Assembly (NCBI GenBank): GCA_934446565.1
Contig: CAKSEO010000015.1
Span: 1 to 52,243 of the forward strand
Direction: 5' to 3'
DNA from: an uncultured Oscillospiraceae bacterium
Lineage (GTDB): Bacteria > Bacillota > Clostridia > Oscillospirales > Ruminococcaceae
DNA: 52,243 nucleotides
In this document: piece by piece, positions 38,737 through 48,800 of the stretch
Position numbering within the stretch: position 1 is the first letter of the stretch
How the letters are laid out: each line of letters opens with the position of its first letter
The notes under the pieces: model-generated
What the model was told of the DNA's origin: nothing
What the model saw: only the letters and a program-made list of their open reading frames with translations
The model's database searches: none
Program-made: the position numbers and the translations under genes

Positions 38737-39612
38737 ATGGATATCACATTAAAGAACGGGGAAGTCTCCGCGAAGATAATTTCAAAGGGAGCTGAGCTGA
38801 AATCGCTTGTAGTGGGTAAGCGGGAGCTGATGTGGAGTGCCGACCCTGCATTCTGGGGCAAGACCTCCCCGCTGCTTTTCCCGATGATAGGCACGCTCAG
38901 GGACGGCAAGACCGTCATCAACGGCGAGGAATACAAGATAACCAAGCACGGATTCGCCCGCGACCTGGAGTTCACGCCGGAGGATTTCAACGGAAACAGT
39001 GCGATGTTCTCCCTGACTCAGAGCGACTACACAAAGGTGATGTATCCGTTTGATTTCAAGTTCACCGTCCGCTACACTCTCAAGGCAGACGGGATAACGG
39101 TGACCTACCGCGTCCGTAACGACAGCGATACCGACATGCCGTTCTGCATAGGCGCTCACCCTGCGTTTGCAACACCCGGCGACATGACGGGATACCGCCT
39201 GCAATTCCTGCGGAAAGAAACCGCCGCTGTCCCGAATTACAACCTAAAGACCGGGCTGCATGAGGAGCACAACCGCCGCGAGCTGATGAACGATTCCACT
39301 GACCTCCAGCTTTCGCACGAGATGTTCTATGAGGACGTGTGCTACTTCGATAAGGTGAGCAGCCGTCAGGTGGAGCTGTTGAACAGCGAGAATGTAGGAG
39401 TCCGCGTTGATTTCCCGGATTTCACCAGCCTGGGAATATGGCAGGCTAAGGACGCGCCGTTCCTGTGTATTGAGCCGTGGTGCGGCTCGGCGGATTTCGA
39501 CGACTGCTCCGGAGTATTTGCGGAGAAGCGCGGTATCGAGATATTGAAGCCTGGAGCGGAGAAAGCGTTCACATACGCTATCACTGCAGTCGAGCACAAG
39601 GCGAAAGTATAA
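38737..39612 (+). CDS. Aldose 1-epimerase family protein (LacX-like)
   Basis: A beta-sandwich protein of 291 aa of the galactose mutarotase superfamily, LacX-like branch: GAELKSLVVGKRELMWSADP, FPMIGTLRDGK, ITKHGFARDLEF, CIGAHPAF (His near 133-140) and LCIEPWCG (Glu near 246). It should interconvert sugar anomers or hexose-6-phosphate epimers, substrate unknown. AAGGAG lies 7 nt before the ATG, 11 nt after rlmH, so it is probably in the same operon. A strong terminator follows. Confidence 0.9.
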   Translation: MDITLKNGEVSAKIISKGAELKSLVVGKRELMWSADPAFWGKTSPLLFPMIGTLRDGKTVINGEEYKITKHGFARDLEFTPEDFNGNSAMFSLTQSDYTKVMYPFDFKFTVRYTLKADGITVTYRVRNDSDTDMPFCIGAHPAFATPGDMTGYRLQFLRKETAAVPNYNLKTGLHEEHNRRELMNDSTDLQLSHEMFYEDVCYFDKVSSRQVELLNSENVGVRVDFPDFTSLGIWQAKDAPFLCIEPWCGSADFDDCSGVFAEKRGIEILKPGAEKAFTYAITAVEHKAKV

Positions 39613-39617
39613 AGCAG

Positions 39618-39648
39618 ACCTCCCGGTTTTAGAAACCGGGAGGTTTTT
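39618..39648 (+). terminator. Terminator of dacF-rlmH-mutarotase
   Basis: ACCTCCCGGTTT (39618-39629) pairs with AAACCGGGAGGT (39633-39644), followed by TTTT. Confidence 0.93.
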
Positions 39649-39657
39649 CATATCAAA

Positions 39658-39682
39658 ACAGCCGCCCTTAATAGGCGGCTGT
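39658..39682 (-). terminator. Terminator of cheV
   Basis: ACAGCCGCC/GGCGGCTGT stem with a 7-nt loop; on the minus strand it runs into TTTTGATAT. It lies 14 nt past the cheV stop codon. Confidence 0.75.
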
Positions 39683-39696
39683 CGCATTAATATGTA

Positions 39697-40590
39697 TCAG
39701 ATGTGCTCATTAAGATACTGGATAAGCTGACCTATCTGCGGCTTGGAGAACTGACCGTCCGCGCCGACGCTCTCGCCCTTTTTTCTCATCTGCTCGTTGA
39801 TGAGGGAGGAGAACAGGTAAACCGGAATAGCCTTGAGGATCGGGTCGTCCTTTATCATCTTGGTGAGGTGATGTCCGTCCATCTTGGGCATTTCGATATC
39901 GCTGATGACACACGAGATCTGGTCGAGTATGTTTCCGCCGAGATCCTTGTGACCGTTCACATAATCCCATGCATCCTTGCCATTGTCAAAATGAACAACG
40001 TTCTTATAACCCGCGTCGTGCAGGGTGTTGACGATAAGGGTGTTCAGGAACGGGGAGTCCTCTGCGATGACGATGTGCTTCGCAGTCTTGTCGCTGGCAG
40101 TTGCAGTAACGCCGGAGGTGTCGAATGCAGAAGTGGGATCCATATCGGAAACGATCTTCTCAAAATCAAGGATGAGCACTATGCGATCCTTGAACTTAGC
40201 GATACCGGTCGCGATATTGTGCTGACTGTCGGCAGACATTGCCGGCGGCTTCTCAATATCCTCCCAGGAGATACGCTGAATGCCCTTGACGGAAGAAACG
40301 TGGAATCCAACGTCCTTGGAGTTGAAGTGGCAGATTATCAGCAGGTCATGCTCCGGGTCGGGGCTCTCTTTATGCAGGATAGTGTGGAGATTGATGACCG
40401 AAATCACCTTATCCCTGGGGGTGAAAACGCCCTCAAAGGCAGGGTTGGAATCAGGCACGGGAACCATCTTCTGATAGTTCATGATCTCCGTTACCTTTGC
40501 GATGTTAATGCCAAAGCTCTGCTCTCCGACCATGAATTCCAGCACTTCAAGTTCGTTGGTGCCGCTTTCTAAGAGTATATTGCTTTCCAT
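39697..40590 (-). CDS. cheV: CheV chemotaxis coupling protein (CheW-receiver)
   Basis: A protein of 297 aa. A CheW-like domain (about 12-155) couples receptors to CheA, and a receiver domain (about 170-297) has phospho-acceptor D231 in CVISDIEMPKMDG, acidic pair ED (177-178) and the final Lys in QFSKP. Phosphorylated CheV promotes adaptation. AAGGAG is about 8 nt before the ATG. It is monocistronic, and its promoter resembles that of the MCP gene at 26126. No other che genes are in the window. Confidence 0.95.
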   Translation of the reverse strand: MESNILLESGTNELEVLEFMVGEQSFGINIAKVTEIMNYQKMVPVPDSNPAFEGVFTPRDKVISVINLHTILHKESPDPEHDLLIICHFNSKDVGFHVSSVKGIQRISWEDIEKPPAMSADSQHNIATGIAKFKDRIVLILDFEKIVSDMDPTSAFDTSGVTATASDKTAKHIVIAEDSPFLNTLIVNTLHDAGYKNVVHFDNGKDAWDYVNGHKDLGGNILDQISCVISDIEMPKMDGHHLTKMIKDDPILKAIPVYLFSSLINEQMRKKGESVGADGQFSKPQIGQLIQYLNEHI

Positions 40591-40623
40591 TGCTTACTCT
40601 CCTTCTCAATTACTTATAGCTAC

Positions 40624-40652
40624 ATTATACAACACATTGCCGAAAAAATCAA
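40624..40652 (-). promoter_or_regulatory. Promoter of cheV
   Basis: Minus strand TTGATT (40647-40652), a 17-bp spacer and TATAAT (40624-40629), with AATGTGTTG upstream of the -10. No terminator separates it from the upstream beta-propeller gene, so read-through is possible. Confidence 0.87.
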
Positions 40653-40676
40653 TACATTTTATGATTTTTCTTCAAA

Positions 40677-41924
40677 TTAATATTTCGGATGGATATCCGC
40701 CCTGCGCTTGGCGACTTTCTTGAGCCAGAAGAACACCAGGACAAGCAGCGCAAGCAGAACAACCAGCCGCAGCACAAGCGAGAAAATATCGAACGGCGCG
40801 ACGGTCAGCGCGTACAGCCTGCCGATGGCGTCGCGGAAGTACAGCGTACCCTTGTCCGACGCGCAGAACGCGCCATTGGAGTAGTCCTCCATCTGCGCCA
40901 GGATAGACACGGTCGGCTCGGATTTCTCCTCCATGTCCTGAACGCAGTAGACAGCCCATTTTCCCTCGCGGGGGGCGACGGTGTAGATATACGGACCGTT
41001 TCCATAGTGCACCTGCGGAGCGCAGCCGCCTTTGATGTCGGTCACGATGAACGATATCTCCATATTGAGGTTGTCCAGAATATAGAATCCGTCAGCCGTC
41101 GGAACGTACAGCCTGCCGTTCCAGGAAACTGGTGAGGCGGGAGAGCTTCCCACTTCGCACCAGGTCAGGGTGTCCTCCTCCATGGTGCCGTCGGAGTTCA
41201 GCCGCAGCTTTCCGGCGCTGCCGTCCTGAGTAGAGAAGAAAACGGCGTATTCCGTGGTGAAAGGCGCTCCGGAGAGCTTTTTCCCCAGTTCGATAACGTT
41301 TCCGCCGTCCTCCTTGTAGTGGTGGACATACAGCCTATCCCCGCAGCCCCAGATGACGAAATCGCCCTGGAGCGCTGCCGCTGTAGGCTGCTCCGGAAGC
41401 TCCACCGACCATACCGTATCTATCCCGTCCGAGCCGATATCCACGCAAACGAACTCAAAACCGCCGTCAAGCTCCACCGCAAAATAACCGTAGTTGTCGA
41501 GCAGCGAGCAGTCCGCCGCGATATTGCCGTCAAATTCCCGTGAGCGCAGCACTGTCATGCTTTCAGCGTCAACGAGAGAAACTCCATGCTCGGTGGGCTG
41601 CAACAGTTTCTTATCCGAAAGCGCGCCGCTGTACAATGCGGAGCATTTCCCCGGAAGTTCAGCAGAGCCGGATTCCGCGCCGTCTGCTTCGTTTATCGCG
41701 AGCAGTTTGTTTCCGGCTGGCAGCAGTACTTTATCCCCCATCGGGACGGGTACTCCGCAGTTCTCGCGGGTGACGTCGCCGCCCCACTGTATCTGCGTGT
41801 ACTTGTTGTCGTGGGGAGTGGGGGCGGCGCTGATGTGCCCTCTCTCATCGTTGAAGCCGCTGCTCTGGGCGCAGGCGGAGATTCCCGTCAGCGCAAGCGT
41901 AACTGCAGCCGCAGCTGATATCAT
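40677..41924 (-). CDS. PQQ-like beta-propeller lipoprotein with C-terminal helix
   Basis: A protein of 415 aa. A short hydrophobic N-terminus ends in the lipobox ISAC (Cys18), then comes a Trp/Gly-rich repeat domain (about 45-365) with propeller-like blades such as VLLPAGNKLLAINEADG, ALQGDFVIWGCGDRLYV and WNGRLYVPTADGFYIL. A transmembrane helix (about 385-405) and basic tail close it. Having both a lipobox and a C-terminal helix is odd. Only the ATG at 41924 is available in frame; its spacing to GAGGTGA (about 16 nt) is poor, so the true start is uncertain. Last gene of the operon, 21 nt after addA. Confidence 0.75.
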   Translation of the reverse strand: MISAAAAVTLALTGISACAQSSGFNDERGHISAAPTPHDNKYTQIQWGGDVTRENCGVPVPMGDKVLLPAGNKLLAINEADGAESGSAELPGKCSALYSGALSDKKLLQPTEHGVSLVDAESMTVLRSREFDGNIAADCSLLDNYGYFAVELDGGFEFVCVDIGSDGIDTVWSVELPEQPTAAALQGDFVIWGCGDRLYVHHYKEDGGNVIELGKKLSGAPFTTEYAVFFSTQDGSAGKLRLNSDGTMEEDTLTWCEVGSSPASPVSWNGRLYVPTADGFYILDNLNMEISFIVTDIKGGCAPQVHYGNGPYIYTVAPREGKWAVYCVQDMEEKSEPTVSILAQMEDYSNGAFCASDKGTLYFRDAIGRLYALTVAPFDIFSLVLRLVVLLALLVLVFFWLKKVAKRRADIHPKY

Positions 41925-41945
41925 CTGTATTTTCGTAAGATCACC

Positions 41946-44900
41946 TCATAAGTATATTGCTTTCTGCCTGCTGAACGAGTAGAGCGCAAGCCGGACTTCG
42001 CCGTTTCTGCATTCGGTCATCAGCATGGGCAGTATTTTTTTGTAAAGGACGAGCTGTTTTTCGTAGAACGGCAGCTCCTTTTCAAGGTTACCGGCACTGT
42101 CGGTCTTATAGTCAACTACAACCACGCTGTTATCCTTGACGAACAGCATATCCACACGACCTTGTATCATAGTGCTGCCGGAAGCATCCGGGAATACCTC
42201 CCGCGCTGGTATCTCGGCGAACAGCTCGTACTCGCGCTCGACGCGGTCGGCGGTCAGCATGTCCTGACCCAGCCCGCCGCAGAAGAACGCCGTTATCTTC
42301 TGCGCGATATCCGGGAGCTTTCCGTTTTCCAGCAGGTAACATTCCTCGGGCTTGAGCCTGCGTTCGTCGATAAGGCACTCTATCGCATTTTCAACGGTGG
42401 CGTACATGTCTGGCTCGGCGTAGTCCGGGCGCAGCGTTTCCAGCGGAAACAGTTCCATTATATGGTGGAACGTGTTGCCGACCAGCAGACCGTTCACGCG
42501 TACTCCGCCGGCTTTGTCCGGGGTGAGGAACACCGGCTTGGTGAGCTGAGTTTCGGCGTCCTCGAGCTTGACTTCGCCGAGGTGGGCAAGCTCGGTTATG
42601 CTGAATCGGCTGTGCAGCGTGGTTTCGTATTCGAACGGGTATTTTTCCGCAAGATTCCGGCTTATCAGCTCCGCAGTTTCAAGGTCGGCGGAGCCCTCCT
42701 CGGGGAGCTCCGCAGCCAGCTCCTCCGGCTCGGGGAGACGCTCGTTGCTGACGGCTATGCGGATGTCTGCATCATCGTAGCAGACGGGGTTTGCAGCCGT
42801 TGGCTCTCCGCTGCCGTACCTCATCATGGAACTGAGTATCATTCGGATGTAGGACTTCTGCGAAAGCGCAAATTCCGGCGTGAATGCGTCGGTGCGGCAT
42901 TCCGCAGCTTCCTTTTCGGTGCACTGACCTATCATGACGAGCTTTTCCCGTGCGCGTGTCATCGCAACGTACAGCAGGCGGAGCTCTTCGCCGTACTGCG
43001 TGCAGCTAAGCGAAGCGTTCGCTCCGTTGAAGCTGATGTTCGGAGTACGCAGCCGCTTTTCGATGTCGGTGTGTTTCAAACCTATTCCGGTCCTGCGGTC
43101 GATGACGATGGAGCTCTTTTCCTCATGAATGGACGAGCCAAGCCCCGCCATGACAACGACCGGCATCTCAAGACCCTTTGACGCGTGGAAAGTCATTATT
43201 TTCACTGCGTCAACCGCTTCCTGGGGAACAACGGCTTCTTCCAGCCTGCCGGAGTTTTCCCGCACGGCGTCCGTGTAGCGCAGGAAGTCGTTGAGAGTGC
43301 CGCCGCCCGCGGATTCGAAGTCGGCGGTGTATTTTAACAGCAGACGGATGTTTGCAAGCTTTCGGTCGCCGCGCTCGTAGGTGGAGATGACCGAGAAGAA
43401 GTCGGTGCAGTCGTAGATCCTGCGTATCAGCCGCTCGATGGAATTGTTGGCGGCGAAGCTGCGGAAATCCGCGAGGTCGTCAGTGAATTTGCGGCATTTT
43501 ACGTCCGGAGTTCGCGTGATACCAAGCTCTGTGAGCTTCCCGACCACAGCGGCTGCCCTGACGGACAGCACAGGCTGAGCAAGCTCGCTCCCTCCAGCGC
43601 AGGCGGCGCAGCAGAACAGCGACTGCCCGGTAAAGCTGTCGTAAAGCGCTCCCAGCGGAATTCCGGAGCCGTCCAGCTTTTCAATATCGTAACCAAGTAT
43701 GCCCAGCCGCGCGAGGGATAATTCCTCGGCGGTCAAGCCGTAAAGCGGCGACATGAGCACAGTGAGCAGTTCCTCGTCGAGCTGTGGGTTGTCGATTACT
43801 TTCAGGAAGCTCAGAATGAGGTTTATCTCGTCAGCCGAAAGGTAATTGCCGCCGTCGGAGGAAACGGGAATGCCGAGCTTTTCCAGTTCGGATTTGTAGT
43901 CCGCGATGTGCGTCTTGTTGCGCAGGAGTATCGCGAAATCTCCCCAGCTGCACGGCCGGACGGAATCCGCGTCTTTCCGCACCGGGAACTGTTCCACAGC
44001 CATTTTCCGTATGAGCGCGGCGGTGAAACGCGCCTCCGCAACGGGATTCGTAGCCTCCAGTGTGATTTCATCGGAATTATCATCGCCGTCGTCCGCGGAT
44101 GGCTTTTCGCGCTTGGGGAGGTCCAGCAGGTATATCTCGGCGGAGTAGTCGGCGTTTGCGGAGTTTTCCGGGTATTTTGCGCCGGCTGCAAGCTGGTTTC
44201 CGTCGGAATAATCCACCTCGCCGTACTTGCGGGTCATCAGCCCGTCGAACATCGCGTTGACCGCAGTGATAACGCTTTTGCGGCTGCGGAAATTGCGGTT
44301 GAGCGGCAGGGTCTCATATCCGCTGCCGTCCGCGCAGCAGTTCGCCATTATCTCCGGATTGCCGCCCCGGAAAGCGTAGATAGCCTGCTTGACGTCGCCG
44401 ACGAAGAACAGGTTCTTTTCATCTCGGGAAATGAGCCGGAATATCTCGAATTGCAGGTCGTTTGTGTCCTGGAATTCATCTATAATTATGCACTGCCAGC
44501 GGTCGGAGAGCGTCTGCCGGAGCGTGCAGTTTTCGTCCCGGAGCTTTTCGTAAAGGAACCGCTCGCAGTCCGAAAAATCCACGACGCCCGCCTTGCGCTT
44601 CAACCCGGAGTATTCCGATGTCATGCGTTCGACGGTCATGACGAGGGCGCAGACCGCAGTCTGCTGCTCCAGACGTATCGCGTTTATGCTGTCCTCGCTG
44701 TAATCGCAGCTTGACATAAAGCCGGGGAGGTCGCTTTTCAGCTTTTTGCGGACTACATCGACGGAGGCTTTCAGTTCGGCGTAGAACGGGTCGTTTTTTG
44801 GAGTGCCTTTCCGGCTGAACGCGGCGAACGAAAATTCCGGGACTGACCTGCGGAACTTTTCGAAATCCGCGATACGCGGCTGCACATCCTCCGGGAAAGC

Positions 44901-45791
44901 GGCGTTGAACGCGTCGATGACGGCATTCACGAGCTCGTTGTCTTTCTCAAAGACCTCGTCAAATTTCCAGGCGTATTCTTCGTCGGCGCCAGCAATTATC
45001 GTAGAGTAACGCGACATCATCGCGTTGAATACGACGCATTTTCTGCGCAGCACGCCCACGATATCCGGCAGGAATCTTTCCTCAAGCGACTGAACGCTGC
45101 CGAAAGCCCTTACGCAGCCGTCCAGCCAGCCGGAGCAGTCCGCAAGCGAGGTGGTTTTCATGTAGACGTCGTTGACAGCTTCGCGCAGTGCGTCGTCGCG
45201 GCTGTAGGAGAACGATTTCAGGAGCTGTTCCCGCGCCATTTTCCCGAGCGTGGGGAGCATATCGTCCTCTGCGCCGCCGCCGTGGGATTTGAAGTATTCC
45301 GGGAATTGTTCCTCAAACTCGGCGGAGTACAGGAATTCCATAGCGGAATCCAGCGCGGACTGCTGCATTATTTTGCCCTTGCTTTCCTCGACGATGGAGA
45401 AATTTACGGGCAGCCCGAACAGCTCCGCGTTGTCCCTCAAAACGGACAGGCAGAACGAATTTATCGTGTTGACGGCAGAGCTGCGGAATTTAATGAGCTG
45501 TTCCCTTGGGATGGCGTTTTCGCCGGAGCTGCGCGAAGCCTCGTCAATGGCGCGGGTCATTCGTGTGCGGAATTCGTCGGCGGCGTTTCGGGTGAACGTC
45601 ATTATAGCGAATTTGTCGGCGCTGACCGGCGGAATGCCGTTTTCGGCGTCGCCCCGGATGAGCCTTACCACGCGCTCTACCAGCAGAGCGGTCTTGCCGC
45701 TTCCCGCCGCAGCCGAAACGCATGCGGCGCTGTCTGCGGGGAAGTTTATCGCGGATTCCTGCTCGTCCGTCCATTTCATTGGATTTGGCAT
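41946..45791 (-). CDS. addA: ATP-dependent helicase/nuclease subunit AddA
   Basis: A protein of 1281 aa, the helicase-nuclease subunit of AddAB, which processes double-strand breaks for recombination (the Gram-positive RecBCD equivalent). Motifs: Walker A SAAAGSGKTALLVERV (about 27-42), UvrD motif II IIDEFQDTN (about 448-456), QAIYAFRGG, LSLCTQ-like LSCTQYGEELRLLYVAMTRA, and the C-terminal nuclease motif VVVVDYKTD. GAGGTGA is 8 nt before the ATG at 45791; the GTG four codons upstream overlaps it. It starts 13 nt after addB. Confidence 0.96.
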   Translation of the reverse strand: MPNPMKWTDEQESAINFPADSAACVSAAAGSGKTALLVERVVRLIRGDAENGIPPVSADKFAIMTFTRNAADEFRTRMTRAIDEASRSSGENAIPREQLIKFRSSAVNTINSFCLSVLRDNAELFGLPVNFSIVEESKGKIMQQSALDSAMEFLYSAEFEEQFPEYFKSHGGGAEDDMLPTLGKMAREQLLKSFSYSRDDALREAVNDVYMKTTSLADCSGWLDGCVRAFGSVQSLEERFLPDIVGVLRRKCVVFNAMMSRYSTIIAGADEEYAWKFDEVFEKDNELVNAVIDAFNAAFPEDVQPRIADFEKFRRSVPEFSFAAFSRKGTPKNDPFYAELKASVDVVRKKLKSDLPGFMSSCDYSEDSINAIRLEQQTAVCALVMTVERMTSEYSGLKRKAGVVDFSDCERFLYEKLRDENCTLRQTLSDRWQCIIIDEFQDTNDLQFEIFRLISRDEKNLFFVGDVKQAIYAFRGGNPEIMANCCADGSGYETLPLNRNFRSRKSVITAVNAMFDGLMTRKYGEVDYSDGNQLAAGAKYPENSANADYSAEIYLLDLPKREKPSADDGDDNSDEITLEATNPVAEARFTAALIRKMAVEQFPVRKDADSVRPCSWGDFAILLRNKTHIADYKSELEKLGIPVSSDGGNYLSADEINLILSFLKVIDNPQLDEELLTVLMSPLYGLTAEELSLARLGILGYDIEKLDGSGIPLGALYDSFTGQSLFCCAACAGGSELAQPVLSVRAAAVVGKLTELGITRTPDVKCRKFTDDLADFRSFAANNSIERLIRRIYDCTDFFSVISTYERGDRKLANIRLLLKYTADFESAGGGTLNDFLRYTDAVRENSGRLEEAVVPQEAVDAVKIMTFHASKGLEMPVVVMAGLGSSIHEEKSSIVIDRRTGIGLKHTDIEKRLRTPNISFNGANASLSCTQYGEELRLLYVAMTRAREKLVMIGQCTEKEAAECRTDAFTPEFALSQKSYIRMILSSMMRYGSGEPTAANPVCYDDADIRIAVSNERLPEPEELAAELPEEGSADLETAELISRNLAEKYPFEYETTLHSRFSITELAHLGEVKLEDAETQLTKPVFLTPDKAGGVRVNGLLVGNTFHHIMELFPLETLRPDYAEPDMYATVENAIECLIDERRLKPEECYLLENGKLPDIAQKITAFFCGGLGQDMLTADRVEREYELFAEIPAREVFPDASGSTMIQGRVDMLFVKDNSVVVVDYKTDSAGNLEKELPFYEKQLVLYKKILPMLMTECRNGEVRLALYSFSRQKAIYL

Positions 45792-45804
45792 AAACGACTT
45801 CACC

Positions 45805-48800
45805 TCACTTTATTTCGCCGATGAATCCGTTGTCATCCGGTTCGGCGGCTTTCTTCGATTTGCTTTTTCTTGCGGGCTTGGGAGTTTCCGAAGCGCTTTC
45901 GGCGGGATCATCTTTTGCTTTATCGGACCTCTTTTTTGATATGCCGAGTTTCTTTTCGGTGATCTCGTCATCGACGATAACGCCGTGGAGGTCCTGATTT
46001 CCGCATACCGCCTTGTAGCGGCAGTACATGCAGGATTTCTGCTGACCCGTCTTGCCCTCCTCGGTGTAGATGGTCGGGATTGCCTGGATATTGCCGCTGT
46101 AAAGGTTTTTCAGCACCTTTTCGGTCTGGGAAAGTATCTCCTTCCGGAGCTTTTCGAATTGCGCCGGGTCCGGCATTGCGTCGTCTTTCGGGAGGAGTTT
46201 TCTCTCGCTGACCGACCCGGAATAGGTGGTAACGGCGCGGGCATACCTTTCTGCGAACTGCTCCATTTCGCTGCGGGTGTCGTCGTCAAGTACGCACATG
46301 TCGCTTGGGAGGTGCCCGTTTGCGAGCAGCGTCAGCAGCCCGGATTCCTTGGAGACCGCCTCGGTGGTCTTGGCAGTCAGGTAGCTGACGCCGCCGGGGT
46401 AGACGTTGGGATTGGCGTCGCAGAGCGCTATCAGGTACACCAGCATCTGCGTGTTAACGCCGTATAGCGCGTTGGAAAGCTTGAACGAGTGCCCGCCCGT
46501 CTTGTAGTCCACGATACGGATGTATTCGTTGCCGCCCTCGCTGCGGAACATATCCGCGCGGTCAACGATACCGGTTATCGCAACGGTCAGACGGTCGCTG
46601 AGCCTGATTTTGAGCGGAGGTATCGACAGCTCCCCGGTTTGCAGCGGGAGCACGGTGAGTTTCTCCGGCTCCGGGTCGGGATCGCCGTCAGCGGCTGGCT
46701 GGATGTCGTCAAGGGTGAGTTGCTGAGATTCCCCGCCGCCCGCTATATCCGGCAGCTTGGCACGGTTTCCGTCGCGGAATTCCAGCTCGAACAGCACCGG
46801 GCGGTAACGGCGGCTCTTGAATTCGTTCTGCAGCAGTACCAGCATGTCCGCGCAGCTGTTGGACAGCTCGCCGTACATATATTTAAATGCATTGGTGCGG
46901 TAGTCGCTGCCGCCGAGGTTCTCATCTGCGTATTCCTGGAGGTATTTCTTCGCGATTTCGGTGAGCTCACCGCGGGAAAGCCTGAAGTAATCCTCCATTT
47001 TAGTGCAGTATTCCGAGAGCGCCTTCTCGAGGACGTAGTGAACGGCGCTGCCGACGTCGGAATTTCCGGTGTTGAGAGTGCGGCGCTCCCTGATTTTCAG
47101 TCCGTACTGGCAGAAGTATTCGAACCTGCATTTGTTGAGCTTTTCAAGCTTTGTCGCGGAAACCCTCGCCGAGCGGAACAGCTTTTCAGAAGTGTCCGGG
47201 GAGAGCCGGTGCCGGTAAATATTCGGGCGTTCGGTAACAAGGCGGTCGAGCTTGTCGGCGTAATCGCCGTCGCCGGAAAGCTCCAGAGCTTTTTTCAGCG
47301 TAGAGCGGCGGTCGTTTTCGGATGAGCCGAACAACGAAGCGTAGCGCCCACGCAGAGCGTTCCTGGAGCGGCAGTAGAAGCTGTCTCCGAAACGTTCCTC
47401 GTCCCCGGCGTACTCCTCCGAAAGCTGCGGAAAGAGCCCCAGCAGCTCGTTCACCACCTCGGAGGGCGCGAGCGCGGAGCAAGCTGTATTCAGCACCGGA
47501 TAGGTGACGTAAAGCCGCTCAGCTGCAAGGGTAAGCGCCCGGTAAGCCTGGTAGCGGCTGCTGTGGTAGAGCTCGTCCTGTTTCAGCGCGATTTTCAGTC
47601 CGCTGTCGCCGAGCAGCTCCGCTTCATAGTCGGAGAAAAGCCCGTAGCTCGAGCTGTCGTCCGGGAAGCGCCCGTAATTCGCCCCGGCGATGAACACCGC
47701 CTTTATGCCGTCCGCACGGGTACGTCCGGTGTCGCCAAGTATAACGCTGTCCGCGAGCTGCGGCGGTACAGCCAGGGTAGTTTCGGCGCAGATATCCCGG
47801 AACAGCGCGTAGTATTCCGCAGGGGAAATTTCAGTATCGGCGAGCGCGGAGTGCATCGCTTCAAATATCCCGACCAGGATATCCCAAAGGGTGCGGCAGT
47901 TGTCGCCGCCGGAGAGCACGGAGTTTTCAATACCAGCTTCCGCGAACAGGTAGGAGCATATCGTTTCAGACAGCCATGCGCCGGTGCACTCATGCTGCTT
48001 TTTCTTTTCCATGACGGACTTTCGTAGCTCCAGCAATGGAACGACGGAGCTTTTCCGGACCTGCTCCGCCTGGAGAGCCTGCGCGGAATCCGTCTGGTTC
48101 ATTTTGTCGGTGACGAATTCGTGCTCCAGCTGGCTGCCACGGAGCTGCCATTTGAAGATGTATCCGTCAAAGCTGTCGATGTCCTCAAAGGAAAGCGCGC
48201 GGAATCCGTCGCCGTCCTTTACGCGGAGGAAGCTGCTGCGGACGTAGCTGAGCAGATTTTCCGCAGACGGCTCGTCCAGCGCCCGGAGCAGGGAAAGCAC
48301 AAGATTGGTGAGCGGCGCGTTGAGGATGACCTCCGGTATATCGCAGAACATGGGTATTTCGTATCGCGAAAACGCGCTTTCAGCCGGGGAGCGGTACTCC
48401 GACGGGTCGGAGCAGAGCACTGCGATTTCGTTGTATCGCAGCTTTTCCTCGGTGGTAAGGCGCTTTATTTCCGCGGCAATAAAATCCATCTCGCAGTAGA
48501 TGTCGTCCGCGCGGACGATACGTACGCTGCTCATGTCCGCTTCCGGGTCGGGGGAGTTGCTGTAGATAAGCTCGGACGCGCGCCTTATCCCCGCTGCCAT
48601 TCTGCGGGAGTTGCCGCGGTCTGGCTCTGGAATGCCCTCGCAGTTGTTGAGCGCGTCGATATCAGCGAGCACTGTCCGGAAAATATCGCGCTTGTCGTCC
48701 TTGTCGCATATGAAAGCGAAACAGCATATTTTCGCGCGGTCGGCTGCGGCTTTGAGCAGCATGCGCTGACTTCCGGAGAAAGTGTTGAATCCGTCAACGA

